From positions 62,001 through 126,000 of the forward strand of contig NZ_BDBI01000012.1 of the NCBI RefSeq assembly GCF_001612905.1: DNA of 64,000 bases, read 5' to 3'. Both the position numbers and the translations under genes were made by a program. This DNA comes from Nocardia ignorata NBRC 108230 (GTDB lineage Bacteria > Actinomycetota > Actinomycetes > Mycobacteriales > Mycobacteriaceae). The notes under the pieces are model-generated. The model was given only the letters and a program-made list of their open reading frames with translations, ran no database searches and was not told the DNA's origin. Shown piece after piece: positions 26,993-35,702 of the stretch (position 1 is its first letter; every line of letters begins with the position of its first letter).

Positions 26993-28480
26993 TCAGTAGG
27001 TACCGGCCGCCGCGGCGCGACCCGCGCGGCGACCGTAGAAACTGCCGTCACCGAGCGAGGCCCCGCTGACATAACCGCCCGCGCACAGCCCTGAGGTGCA
27101 CCGACCGGCGGCGAACAGTCCGGGAATCGGTTCTCCGCTCACGTGCAGCACCCGCGAATCCAGATCGGTGCGCAGCCCGCCGAGGGTGAATCCGGCGGTG
27201 AAACCGCGCAGATCGAACCCGGCCAGCGAGCCCTCGATCGGGCGCACCCACTCGGGCTTCTTGCCGAGCAGGGGATCGCTGCCGTTGGCGGCGTGCCGGT
27301 TGTAGGTGGCGACCGTGGTTTGCAGCGCCTGCTCGGGCAGACCCATCTCGGCCTCGAGTTCGGCGACCGTCTCGGCGACCCACTTGGGCGGGAACCGGAA
27401 GAACGGGGTCGAACTCTCGGTGGCGAGGGCCTCCTCCAGGGATCGTTCGTCGAGGATCAGGAAGGCCTGGTTCTCCTGCCGCAACAGGGTGGCCTGGCCG
27501 ATCCGACCGGGGTAGGTATCCTCGGCGATGTAGCGCTGCCCGCGCCCGTTGACGAGAATGCCGCGCGCCATCATCTGCGGGTCGCCGAAGATCGCGACCT
27601 CGCTGGCGTCCATGTGGGCCAGTTCGGCGCCCAGCGCCTGCGCCAACCGGATGCCGATGCCGTCGTGCTCTTCGATGGCCGCGCCGGGGCGGCCGCTCAG
27701 CTGCGGGGTGTAGCGGTCGATCATCTCGGTGTCGTAAGCGAAACTGCCGGTCGCCAGGACCACGCCGCGGGCAGCCCGGACCGTGATCGGCTTACCGAAC
27801 CGGGTCGCGAGGAGGCCGACCACCCGGTCGTCGGCGTCGACGATCAGCCGCCGGATGCGCGTGTCGTATTCGACGGCGACACCGAGCTCGGCGACGGTGT
27901 CGGCCAGTGGCTTCATCAGCATGTAGCCGCCGCTGCGTTCGCCGATCTTCTTGTCCGCCAGCTGCGGAACATGCCCGCGCGGTGCGGGTTTGGCGATATC
28001 GAGGAACGGCGCCGCGTTCTCGCCGCCGGAATACATCAGGCCCTCGTCGTGCGGCGGCTCCCAGCCCGGCTCGCCCCAGAACTCCTCCTTGAAGGGCACA
28101 CCGCAGTCCACGAGCCAGTCGTAGTGTTCGACACTGCCCGCGCAGTAGTCGGCGATCTTGGCCGCATCGACACCGGGGCCGAGCGCGGCTGTCAGGAAGG
28201 TGGCCATGTTCTCGGGGGTGTCGTCGAAGCCGAGCGCACGCTGCAGCGCCGTCCCGCCGCCGAGGTAGACGAAGCCGCCCGCCAGCGCGGCGGCCCCACC
28301 CCAGCCGCCGGTGCGTTCCAGGATCAGCACCTTCGCACCCGCGCGCGCGGCCTCGATGGCGGCACACACTCCCGCGATGCCGTAGCCGGCGACGACCACG
28401 TCGACCTCGAAATCCCACAGGTCGACGGTGTTCTCGCGCAGCGGCCGGACGGTGTCGGTACGCGGGCTGTTGTCGGTCAC
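26993..28480 (-). CDS. FAD-binding dehydrogenase, 3-ketosteroid-1-dehydrogenase-like
   Basis: 495 residues of the fumarate-reductase/ketosteroid-dehydrogenase flavoprotein family: VVVAGYGIAGVCAAIEAARAG (split by the FAD loop) near residue 28, GGAAALAGGFVYLGGG, GVVLATGSFA, and C-terminal FAAGRCTSGLCAGGYVSGAS. GTG 28480 has GGAGG about 5 bases upstream. A KstR-like operator lies 58 bases upstream, consistent with a steroid or related lipid substrate, though catalytic residues of KsdD were not verified. Confidence 0.82.
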   Translation of the reverse strand: MTDNSPRTDTVRPLRENTVDLWDFEVDVVVAGYGIAGVCAAIEAARAGAKVLILERTGGWGGAAALAGGFVYLGGGTALQRALGFDDTPENMATFLTAALGPGVDAAKIADYCAGSVEHYDWLVDCGVPFKEEFWGEPGWEPPHDEGLMYSGGENAAPFLDIAKPAPRGHVPQLADKKIGERSGGYMLMKPLADTVAELGVAVEYDTRIRRLIVDADDRVVGLLATRFGKPITVRAARGVVLATGSFAYDTEMIDRYTPQLSGRPGAAIEEHDGIGIRLAQALGAELAHMDASEVAIFGDPQMMARGILVNGRGQRYIAEDTYPGRIGQATLLRQENQAFLILDERSLEEALATESSTPFFRFPPKWVAETVAELEAEMGLPEQALQTTVATYNRHAANGSDPLLGKKPEWVRPIEGSLAGFDLRGFTAGFTLGGLRTDLDSRVLHVSGEPIPGLFAAGRCTSGLCAGGYVSGASLGDGSFYGRRAGRAAAAGTY

Positions 28481-28537
28481 GGCTGCCTCCGGTGGTGGGT
28501 GTGTACCGAAATGGTGCCGCGTGGAGGCCGACAAAAC

Positions 28538-28551
28538 AAGAACGTGTTACA
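28538..28551. promoter_or_regulatory. KstR-like operator
   Basis: AAGAACGTGTTACA matches the KstR consensus TnnAACnnGTTnnA at all fixed positions except the first. It lies in the divergent gap between the ketosteroid-dehydrogenase-like gene and the glutathione peroxidase gene. The assignment rests on the motif alone. Confidence 0.5.
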
Positions 28552-28642
28552 GAATTCCCGTCCAGCGGGACACGGATTTCGGCTCGCGGCTCCGGTACGG
28601 TGGCGATCGAACCCACGTCGAGAAGAATCTGGTGGTGCACAC

Positions 28643-29134
28643 GTGAGCGCGAACATTCGGGACATCGCGGTACAGACCCTGGCCGGCGAGCCGACCACGC
28701 TGGGCGAACTGGCGGGCGACAAGGCCGTGCTGCTGGTGAACGTGGCCTCGAAATGCGGGCTGACCCCGCAGTACAGCGGCCTCGTCGACCTGCAGAAGAA
28801 CTACGGCGAGCGCGGTTTCACCGTGATCGGTGTGCCGTGCAACCAGTTCATGGGCCAGGAACCCGGCAGTGCCGAGGAGATCCAGGAATTCTGCTCGGTC
28901 ACCTACGGTGTCGACTTCCCGCTGCTGGCGAAGACCTCGGTGAACGGCGACGACCGGCACCCGCTGTACGAGGTGCTCACCGAGACCCCCGACGCCGAGG
29001 GCGCGGCCGGTGACGTGCAGTGGAACTTCGAGAAGTTCCTCATCGCCCGCGACGGCGCGGTGGCCGCGCGGTTCCGTCCGCGCACCACCCCGGACGACCC
29101 CGAGGTCGTGCGCGCCGTCGAAGCCCAGCTCTGA
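28643..29134 (+). CDS. Glutathione-peroxidase-family thiol peroxidase
   Basis: 163 residues, GPx fold with NVASKCGLTPQY (peroxidatic Cys in place of Sec), CNQFMGQEPG (Gln) and DVQWNFEKFLI (Trp) completing the catalytic triad. In actinobacteria such proteins work with thioredoxin or mycothiol systems rather than glutathione. GTG 28643 is the most likely start (MSANIRDIAV). Confidence 0.9.
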   Translation: MSANIRDIAVQTLAGEPTTLGELAGDKAVLLVNVASKCGLTPQYSGLVDLQKNYGERGFTVIGVPCNQFMGQEPGSAEEIQEFCSVTYGVDFPLLAKTSVNGDDRHPLYEVLTETPDAEGAAGDVQWNFEKFLIARDGAVAARFRPRTTPDDPEVVRAVEAQL

Positions 29135-29228
29135 ACTATCGCCCCATCGAGATACGTTCCCTACCAAGCGAATAGATCATCTAGGCTGAATTCGGAAAGG
29201 CGCCCGTCCGAAACCACGGAGGCATCCG

Positions 29229-30059
29229 ATGTCGCACGCTTCAGCCGCATACCCCAGCTCCGTGCCCGTCGGAGTCGATACGACACGGGCGAGTATCGCT
29301 CGCGTCTACGACGCCGCGCTCAACGGCAAGGACAACTACGAGGTCGACCGCGCCGTACTGGCCCAGGTCCGCACCGTCGCACCACAGGTGAACGATCTGG
29401 CCTGGGCCAACCGCGATTTCCTCATCCGCGTGTGCCGCTTCCTCGCCAGAATGGGGATCGACCAATACCTCGATCTCGGATCGGGATTACCCACGGCGGA
29501 AAACACCCATCAGGTCGTGCAGCGAGTGAATCCCGAATCGCGGGTGGTCTACGTCGACAACGACCCCTCGGTCCTGGCGCACGGAAAAGCGCTGCTGGCG
29601 AGCAACAGCCGCACCCACATCGCCGAGGCCGACATCTTCGCGCCCCTCGACGTCCTCGGCAACGAGATCGTGCGCACCGAGTTCGACTTCACCCGCCCGA
29701 TCGCCCTGTTCCAGATCGGCACCCTGCACCACTACCTCGGCGAAGACGCCCCCACCCTGATGCAGACCTACATCGACGCCCTCCCGGCCGGCTCCTTCAT
29801 CGCCATCGCCCACTTCCACGACCCCGAAACCCCGGACTACAGCGAACTGGCCAAGAAGATGGAAGAGAAGTTCATCCACAGCCCCATGGGTAGCGGCCGC
29901 TTCCGCACCCGCACCGAAATCCAGGCCATGTTCGGCACGACCACCCTGATCGAGCCCGGCCTCGTCCGCTGCGACGACTGGTGGCCCGACGGCCCCCACC
30001 TCACCCCCCTCTCCGACGTCCGCCACTGCATCCTCGGGGGCGTCGGCCAGAAGCGCTAG
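29229..30059 (+). CDS. DUF574-type SAM-dependent methyltransferase
   Basis: 276 residues of the actinobacterial S-adenosylmethionine methyltransferase family: an N-terminal STRASIARVYDAALNGKDNYEVD-like region (here TTRASIARVYDA), motif I QYLDLGSGLPT, VVYVDNDPSVLAHG, and LMQTYIDALPAGSFIAIAHF (split between strands). The substrate is unknown. The second copy at 44522-45343 is diverged, so this family is represented twice in the window. Confidence 0.9.
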   Translation: MSHASAAYPSSVPVGVDTTRASIARVYDAALNGKDNYEVDRAVLAQVRTVAPQVNDLAWANRDFLIRVCRFLARMGIDQYLDLGSGLPTAENTHQVVQRVNPESRVVYVDNDPSVLAHGKALLASNSRTHIAEADIFAPLDVLGNEIVRTEFDFTRPIALFQIGTLHHYLGEDAPTLMQTYIDALPAGSFIAIAHFHDPETPDYSELAKKMEEKFIHSPMGSGRFRTRTEIQAMFGTTTLIEPGLVRCDDWWPDGPHLTPLSDVRHCILGGVGQKR

Positions 30060-30100
30060 CGAGGTGTTCTCCTCGCATCCAGGCAAGCAGGATTGTCTTG

Positions 30101-30514
30101 CTACGACATGATCAGTCGTGGCCTGGATTCGGGACGTCCGTAGGCCAGTATTCGTGGCAGCACTTCGCGCAGACGTGCCAGCTCCGCTTCCGGCGCGCGT
30201 AGCAGAGCCTCGACCACTGCATCGGACAGGCCGAGATCTTCGAGCGCTTCGGGATTCAAGCTCACGCGGAGGACGTCCCCGCTCAACTCCACCTCACGGA
30301 CACAGCCGTAGGCGGTGCCCTGATCGCGCGTGACTACGCAATGGGTGTCCATGCCCAGCGCCACTTCCTGTTCGTCGGGTTCCTCGAAATCGCACATGAG
30401 CAATAGAGAGAACCCGTCTTCGTCGTTCGATTCGGCCACACCCGCCATTACACAATCGTCTACGTCTGGATCATCGAGCCCGCACGCAACCAGCGCGGTG
30501 AACCTGTATGCCAT
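30101..30514 (-). CDS. Imm10-family immunity protein
   Basis: 137 residues with the Imm10 pattern: LGMDTHCVVTRDQGTAYGCVREVEL followed by LRVSLNPEALEDLGL (in separate blocks). Imm10 proteins neutralise toxins of polymorphic toxin systems. No toxin gene is beside it, so it is an orphan here and marks the start of the accessory region. ATG 30512-30514. Confidence 0.72.
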   Translation of the reverse strand: MAYRFTALVACGLDDPDVDDCVMAGVAESNDEDGFSLLLMCDFEEPDEQEVALGMDTHCVVTRDQGTAYGCVREVELSGDVLRVSLNPEALEDLGLSDAVVEALLRAPEAELARLREVLPRILAYGRPESRPRLIMS

Positions 30515-30578
30515 GCACAGGTTCTAGCACCTCTTGGACGCAGAAGGTCCCGCTCATCCTTTGGGCGATACCGTTCCG

Positions 30579-31892
30579 ATGGTGAAGGATGCAGCCGAGT
30601 TGGAACGGCGTCGACGTTGGTATGACGGGTGGTTGCACGAGTGGGACGTGTCGCTGCTGATCGAGCTCGGGCATCTCGAGGAGGTCACGCGGCGGGCCGG
30701 GCAAGGCGACTGGTTCTGCGCCCACGGTCTGGCGGTCGTGGAACACCGCAACGGTCGGCACGACGCGGCGATCGAGGTGTTGCGGCCGTTCGCCGAGACC
30801 GGCTGGTGGACAGCTATGGAGGCTGTCGCCACGGTATTGGCCGACTGCGGGCGCACGGACGAGGCTCTTGCGCTGTGTCGTTCCAAGGTCGTGAGCGGTG
30901 ATCGCGAAGCCATCGAGTATTCGGCGAGGTTGCTGGCCGACGTCGGGCGCGTCGGTGAGGCAGTCGATCTGCTGCGGCCTGGTGTCGATGACTGGTTTCA
31001 TGTGCGGGCGCTGGTTGAGATCAGTGGGGGATTGGGTCGCGACGAAGAAGTCACCCGGTTGCTACGCGAGGCCATCGACCGTCAGCGGCTGTCCGGTGCG
31101 GGGTTCGACGGAATTGCCTTGCACGTCGAACTGTTGGCGGTGGTGCTCGAGCGGCAAGGACTGGTTGATGAGGCTGTCACGCTGCTGAGCGAGGATCTGT
31201 TTTGCAGCAACATCATTGAACAGTTGATCGCGGTGCTGATCCGTCATGAGCGTTACGAGGAGTTGGGTGAACTGCTGGCAGAACTCTCCGATGCTCGAGA
31301 AATCTGCCATGCGGTCGAGCACCTGCCCGACGGTGTCGACGTGGATCGAGTGGCTTCGGCTATCCGTGCGATGCCTGACCCCGAGAATTGTCATGCGGCA
31401 TACCATCCACACGCGGCACTGGCACAGTTGCTGCTTCGTGCTGGCCGGATCGGTGAGGGACTGGTAGAGCTGCGTAAGGCTATGGATCCTTTGGATGTTG
31501 TTTCCCTGCAGCTATTTTGCATGTTGCTCCTCGAGCAGGAGTGTCCATACGAAGCCCTGGCACTGATCGACGATTGCGTCGAGATGGCAGGTGCCATGAC
31601 ATGGGAGCTGTTCGTGCTGCGCGCCGGGATGCTCGGCAGCTGCGGCCGCACCGTGCAGGCGGTCGAGGAGTTGCGGCTTCGTCCGGAAGTCGGGGAACCG
31701 GAGGGTGCAGCGTATCTGTCCGACTTGCTGGTCTCGGTGGGGCGGCTCGACGAGGCGATTGCGGTAGTGGAACCGGGTTTTCGTCTCGGCAACAACATCG
31801 ATGTGATGGCGAGATTGATGATTCGTCAGGGGCGAGTCACGGAAGGCGCGCAGCTGTTGTGCCGAGCTGCGCCTGTGGTGGGTTGGTCCTGA
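30579..31892 (+). CDS. Tetratricopeptide-like repeat protein
   Basis: 437 residues, almost wholly helical, with repeating pairs such as GRTDEALALCRSKVVSGD, GRVGEAVDLLRPGV, GRIGEGLVELRKAM and GRLDEAIAVVEPGF, each about 35 residues apart. A probable protein-interaction scaffold. It has no signal or membrane segment. ATG 30579. Similar repeat proteins often sit among immunity genes in actinobacteria; a partner is not evident. An integrase relic follows 18 bases downstream. Confidence 0.75.
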   Translation: MVKDAAELERRRRWYDGWLHEWDVSLLIELGHLEEVTRRAGQGDWFCAHGLAVVEHRNGRHDAAIEVLRPFAETGWWTAMEAVATVLADCGRTDEALALCRSKVVSGDREAIEYSARLLADVGRVGEAVDLLRPGVDDWFHVRALVEISGGLGRDEEVTRLLREAIDRQRLSGAGFDGIALHVELLAVVLERQGLVDEAVTLLSEDLFCSNIIEQLIAVLIRHERYEELGELLAELSDAREICHAVEHLPDGVDVDRVASAIRAMPDPENCHAAYHPHAALAQLLLRAGRIGEGLVELRKAMDPLDVVSLQLFCMLLLEQECPYEALALIDDCVEMAGAMTWELFVLRAGMLGSCGRTVQAVEELRLRPEVGEPEGAAYLSDLLVSVGRLDEAIAVVEPGFRLGNNIDVMARLMIRQGRVTEGAQLLCRAAPVVGWS

Positions 31893-31910
31893 CTCGCGGT
31901 TGTCTAGGGC

Positions 31911-31978
31911 GCGCTCGAACCAACCTCTACCGACACGCCAACTACATCCTCGCCGCCTACATGGCCTCGGGTACATGA
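31911..31978 (+). pseudogene. Relic of tyrosine-recombinase 3' end
   Basis: Encodes only the last about 22 residues of an integrase, RARTNLYRHANYILAAYMASGT then stop (split here to show: ..RHANYILAAY..). It parallels the tail of the degraded integrase at 42443-43337. No catalytic part remains, so this is a duplicated fragment or recombination scar. Confidence 0.7.
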
Positions 31979-32035
31979 CAACCCATCGCATACAAGTCGG
32001 CGCAGTGTCTGCCGACGAACGCACTCAACTGCCGA
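31911..32035. repeat. Direct repeat, left copy (integrase tail plus 3' flank)
   Basis: 125 bases matching 43288-43411 at about 89 percent by hand alignment, same orientation. Start-to-start spacing is 11,377 bases. It covers the integrase 3' end and about 57 bases beyond, ending in the block GCACTCAACTGCCG. Together with the right copy it brackets most of the decayed accessory island. Confidence 0.8.
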
Positions 32036-32101
32036 ATTCCGCACATTCACAACGGCGATATTCTCTTGTTCGCCGAACGGGTCTGCGGCTACGGTCCTCC
32101 G

Positions 32102-33106
32102 ATGCAGCGCACTGTCATCGTCGGCGACATACATGGATGCTTCGACGAACTGGTCGAGCTACTCGAAAAGATCGAGCTCGCTAAGGATGACCTGCTCGTC
32201 AGCGTCGGCGATCTTGTCGACCGCGGCCCGAAGCCGTACCAAGTCGTCAACTTCTTCCGCGAACGCCCGAACTCGGTAGCCATCATGGGAAACCACGAAC
32301 GCAAACACGTCCGCGGGATCTTTTCCTACGCCCAGGAAATCACGCGATTGCAGGCAGGCGATGGTTACGCCGACATGGTCGATTGGATGCGGACACTTCC
32401 CTACTATTTCGAGAACGATCATGTCCGCGTCGTACACGCCGGTATGGTGCCCGGCATCCCACTCACCGACCAACGTGAGGAGATCCTCTGTGGCTCCACA
32501 CGCGGTGAGCGTGAGCTCCAGGCACTGTTCCCTGACACCTTCTGGCACGACCATTACACCGATGCCAAGCCAATCGTGTTCGGTCACCACGTCACCGGCC
32601 ACGTGCCACTTGTGCGCGATAACCGAGTTCTGGGCTTGGATACCGGGGCTTGCCACGGCGGGGCGTTGAGTGCACTCAGCCTGCCGGACTTCGTAGTTCA
32701 CTCGCTCCCGGCACGTATCGATCACTGGTCACAAGTCCGAAACCAATGGCAATTGGCGGTCCTCAAAACAAAGCCGTGGGCCGATTACACCTGGTCGGAA
32801 CTGAGCCAGGCAATCGCACGGCTCTCCTCCACCAGGGATGCCTCCACCAGTGCTTGGCTGAGTGCGGTCGAGGGATGGGCAGCTGCGCTGCGTTCAGCGT
32901 TTCCAGCACTCGTAGCCGCTGCCTACAGAACCGCAGACGGACTCGATACCGATCAGTTGCGACAGCATCCCGCTGCGTTGTTCCTGTTCCAAGCCCGACA
33001 TGACAAGCTCGACCAGCTGAGTTTGGCCAGGCAATGCGTCACTCCCCGCAGAACAATCGATCTCGCCACTGCATTGGACCTCGACGTGGCTGAATTTCCC
33101 GAGTAG
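32102..33106 (+). CDS. Metallophosphoesterase (PPP-type phosphatase)
   Basis: 334 residues. The PPP catalytic motifs are complete: GDIHGCFDE (GDxHG) near residue 8, GDLVDRGPK (GDxxDRG) near 38, GNHE near 62, and the His residues in VVHAGMVPG and VFGHHVTGH. Expected to be a two-metal protein phosphatase or bis-nucleoside tetraphosphatase-like enzyme. Residues about 215-334 form a helical extension without recognised family. ATG 32102 (MQRTVIVGDIHGCF). Confidence 0.88.
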   Translation: MQRTVIVGDIHGCFDELVELLEKIELAKDDLLVSVGDLVDRGPKPYQVVNFFRERPNSVAIMGNHERKHVRGIFSYAQEITRLQAGDGYADMVDWMRTLPYYFENDHVRVVHAGMVPGIPLTDQREEILCGSTRGERELQALFPDTFWHDHYTDAKPIVFGHHVTGHVPLVRDNRVLGLDTGACHGGALSALSLPDFVVHSLPARIDHWSQVRNQWQLAVLKTKPWADYTWSELSQAIARLSSTRDASTSAWLSAVEGWAAALRSAFPALVAAAYRTADGLDTDQLRQHPAALFLFQARHDKLDQLSLARQCVTPRRTIDLATALDLDVAEFPE

Positions 33107-33204
33107 CCGAGACCTTCGGACCATCGCAACGCCCGGGCGAACCTACACCCGCAACGCACTGTCATACCGCGACTACAGAAGCCGCGAGGTCAACTATCAG
33201 GCCA

Positions 33205-33582
33205 TCAGAGCTCGGTAGCGGGGTGGGCGTCGGCCGATCGATCGACGAGGCTCGGCGCAGCAGAGTCTGGGGCGGCGGCTCCTGCGGCTGAGCTGTTTGT
33301 CTCGTGACGCGCACCCGAGGCGCGCCAACTTGCAATGAATCGCTCGGCTGATTCAGCCGAGATCTCCTCGTGAGGCTCGTCCGTTCCGGGCCTGTACCGT
33401 CGGAGATAGTCGGTAGGACCCCACGTGAAGTCCCTGCCAAGCGCTTCGTCGGTGGGTACCGGTCGGGTTGCGGTCCGGCGCACGAGGCCGGTGATTCGAC
33501 GTGTGCGCACGCCATCGGCGTAGCCTCTCTCGTCATCGAGCAATGCGTAGTAACGCACTGCGGGTTCGCTACTACCAGGCAT
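33205..33582 (-). CDS. Hypothetical protein
   Basis: 125 residues, no family recognised. The core has many Arg residues (GVRTRRITGLVRRTATRPVPTD, broken at the turn) and a WGPTDYLRRYRPGTDEPHEEIS block. The last 35 residues are Ala/Ser rich and probably disordered. GAAGGAA lies 10 bases before ATG 33580-33582, supporting translation. Confidence 0.6.
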   Translation of the reverse strand: MPGSSEPAVRYYALLDDERGYADGVRTRRITGLVRRTATRPVPTDEALGRDFTWGPTDYLRRYRPGTDEPHEEISAESAERFIASWRASGARHETNSSAAGAAAPDSAAPSLVDRSADAHPATEL

Positions 33583-33948
33583 ATCGTTGTTGTTCCTTCA
33601 AGGGGTATCGGCCTCAGTGGCCGACGAATCGACCGGTGTGCCTTCGTAAACCCGAAACCTACCGATGTGCGGTGTTGTGCCCCAAGCGATCACGATCGTG
33701 TCGTCGGTTACTGCCAGTTCCACATCGGTCGGTCCGGGTCGATGTCACGGCCGTAGCACAGCAACTACAGGTCGGTGGCGACCACGGATCCTGTCGAGCC
33801 CTCACCGCGAGGAGGGGTGAGCCCGCAACCCGCGCTGTCGATGACACTGAGACCGGTGGCGACTGCGGCCAAGCCGCCCCGCGGCCCGAGCGTGGTCGCC
33901 GAACGTGGCGGCGGGGCATGGTGATTCGTGTGCTGAGTTCGCGCCGCT
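33583..33948. other. Non-coding or decayed stretch
   Basis: About 370 bases with no supportable gene. The minus strand has a short open frame (..RGGLAAVATGLSVIDSAG..) that may be a coding remnant, but it lacks a start and family resemblance. Confidence 0.4.
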
Positions 33949-34360
33949 TCATTGAAGACCATGCACCAGGACCTCCAGCTTGGCTTCCAATGCGCGTTCG
34001 AGCGAGAACGGCGTCTCCGAATGCAGCCAGCGATTGAGGGTCTGCAGGTAGCAGTCGTAGATCACTTCGGCAGCGACGTGGGCATCGATGGTGGAGGCGA
34101 ACTCTCCGCACTGTTTTCCTCGATTCACCGCCGCGATCAGCGCCTGTGGCACAACGGCGTCGGCGAAGAACCCGCTGTCGTGGCGAAGCCAACCGTCGGA
34201 TATCGATCGTGCGATCCGACCCTCCTGTTGGTCGTAGGCCGCCATGAGTTTCACCAGACCGGCGAGTTGCTCGATGGCCGCAACGTTGCGGAACGATTCG
34301 TCCTGCAACAGGATTGATCGAACCACCGCTGGAGCAGCAGGCTGATGAGCCGCGCTTCCT
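33949..34360 (-). pseudogene. Truncated TetR-family regulator
   Basis: The C-terminal ligand domain of a TetR protein is readable (SILLQDESFRNVAAIEQLAG, then GWLRHDSGFFADAVVPQALI and VAAEVIYDCYLQTLNRWLH). The DNA-binding domain is missing: upstream the frame is shifted near 34310 (RLISLLLQRWFDQ in another frame joining SILLQDE) and then stops. The next gene, a VOC protein on the opposite strand, begins where the N-terminus should be. Confidence 0.65.
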
Positions 34361-34767
34361 ATGCTCAGATGATGCATCTGGAGCTGGTGACGATCGTGGT
34401 CGAGGAGTACGACCCGGCGATCGAGTTCTTCGTCGCGGTGTTGGGGTTTGACCTGATCGAGGACGTGCCGTCGTTGACCAATGACGGCAGACCCAAGCGG
34501 TGGGTGGTAGTTCGTCCGCCAGGTGCGCAAACCGGGATCGTTCTGGCGCGGGCGGATGGTGAACGGCAGGCAGCTGTAGTCGGTAATCAGGCTGCCGGAC
34601 GCGTGGGGTTCTTTCTGCGGGTCGATGACTTTCAGTCCGAATATGCTCGGTTGGTCGCAGCGGGAATCGAGTTCGTGACGCAACCACGGTCCGAGCCCTA
34701 TGGCTGTGTCGCCGTCTTTTTCGACATCGCCGGCAACCGGTGGGATCTACTGGGCGGCCCTGCCTAG
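34345..34767 (+). CDS. VOC/glyoxalase-family protein
   Basis: About 140 residues: MHLELVTIVVEEYDPAIEFFV, GFDLIEDVPS, VGFFLRVDDFQSEYARLVAAG (split), and a closing FFDIAGNRWDLLG metal-ligand block. Typical single-domain VOC member, possibly a resistance or dioxygenase-like enzyme; function open. GGAG at 34331 is 10 bases before ATG 34345; ATG 34369 would start at the domain itself. It sits divergent to, and overlapping the edge of, the truncated TetR. Confidence 0.8.
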   Translation: MSRASYAQMMHLELVTIVVEEYDPAIEFFVAVLGFDLIEDVPSLTNDGRPKRWVVVRPPGAQTGIVLARADGERQAAVVGNQAAGRVGFFLRVDDFQSEYARLVAAGIEFVTQPRSEPYGCVAVFFDIAGNRWDLLGGPA

Positions 34768-34866
34768 TCCGGCGCCGAACACGCCGCCGGGCGGGCGGTC
34801 TCGAACGTCTGCATCCGGCCGGTGCAGCAAGCCTGATCGGGGTCCGTTCGAAGGCGTCGCAGACCG

Positions 34867-35118
34867 CTAGAAGAGAAAAATCAAGAACCCGAACCAGGCC
34901 ACACCTACGCACAGGAGAGCCAGCAACAAAGCAGCGATGAACACCGAGCAGCAGAAGAGCACCCGGATAAGCCGAGACCTGGGAGGCGCTGCTGGTCGAA
35001 CCCCATTTCGTCGGCCGTAAGCAACCTCTATTCCGACGACATCCACCGTGCTGGCCGCAAGCCTCTGGAGGATCGCATCGGTTTCACCACCATGCCCGAC
35101 CCGTTCACTCTCGCTCAC
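34867..35118 (-). CDS. Small hypothetical membrane protein
   Basis: 83 residues with a strongly hydrophobic C-terminus (residues about 51-83: VLFCCSVFIAALLLALLCVG and following). The N-terminal half is polar. No family. Tail-anchored topology is likely if expressed. Low support beyond the hydrophobic segment. Confidence 0.45.
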   Translation of the reverse strand: MSESERVGHGGETDAILQRLAASTVDVVGIEVAYGRRNGVRPAAPPRSRLIRVLFCCSVFIAALLLALLCVGVAWFGFLIFLF

Positions 35119-35702
35119 GCCACCAGATTGCCACAGAACAGGAATTACGGTGTCGCAGCCGGAGTTTCCGCCTGGCAGGGCGATCCGGTCCGCAGATCGA
35201 GCTACATCGGTGAGTTTCAGTTTGGCTGTCTATACCCGTCTGCCTTGAAAAAGGGGCCGTGTGTTGCCGGCTCGCACAGCCGGCTTCGGTCGGCTAGACC
35301 GATACCACTGCGTACGGGCGATGACCATGCGACTCAGTCGAGAGGGCCGCCGTGCCAAGTTGGAAGCGGGCGTGCCCCGGCGGCAACCTGGTGGGCGGCC
35401 CCCGCAAGCAGGCGGGTGGAATCCAGTGTGGGTAGAGGGGATACGTCCGGGGTTATCAACAGAGGGATGTCGGTGCAGACCAGGGCACCGTTTCGGCCCA
35501 CCACGCTGCGGACCGCTCCGCTACCTTCCGGAGCCGCTGGAGGAGGCCCAGGTTTTCAGCCTGTTCGCGCTGGAAGGCAGTCGGAGATTGACGTCGGGAA
35601 CGCCGGTACCGTTCTCTGCCAGCAATGCTCGTTCCGGAAACGATGATGGGGGCCGCGAGTGCCGCCAGGAATGTGGTTCGGCATTCTGTGCGTGAACGTG
35701 GT
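35119..35702. other. Gene-free, probably decayed stretch
   Basis: About 580 bases. On the minus strand a short hydrophobic frame (TTFLAALAAPIIVSGTSI near 35640-35690) followed by about 50 residues could be the remnant of a secreted protein, but no proper start or family is visible. Otherwise nothing. Confidence 0.4.

Noticed and set aside
27143..29134. Long plus-strand frame running through the ketosteroid-dehydrogenase-like gene
   Set aside because: Only its last 163 codons (glutathione peroxidase) make sense; the rest is antisense shadow.
33765..33962. Possible small gene or transporter remnant
   Set aside because: No start, no family and no ribosome site; treated as non-coding.
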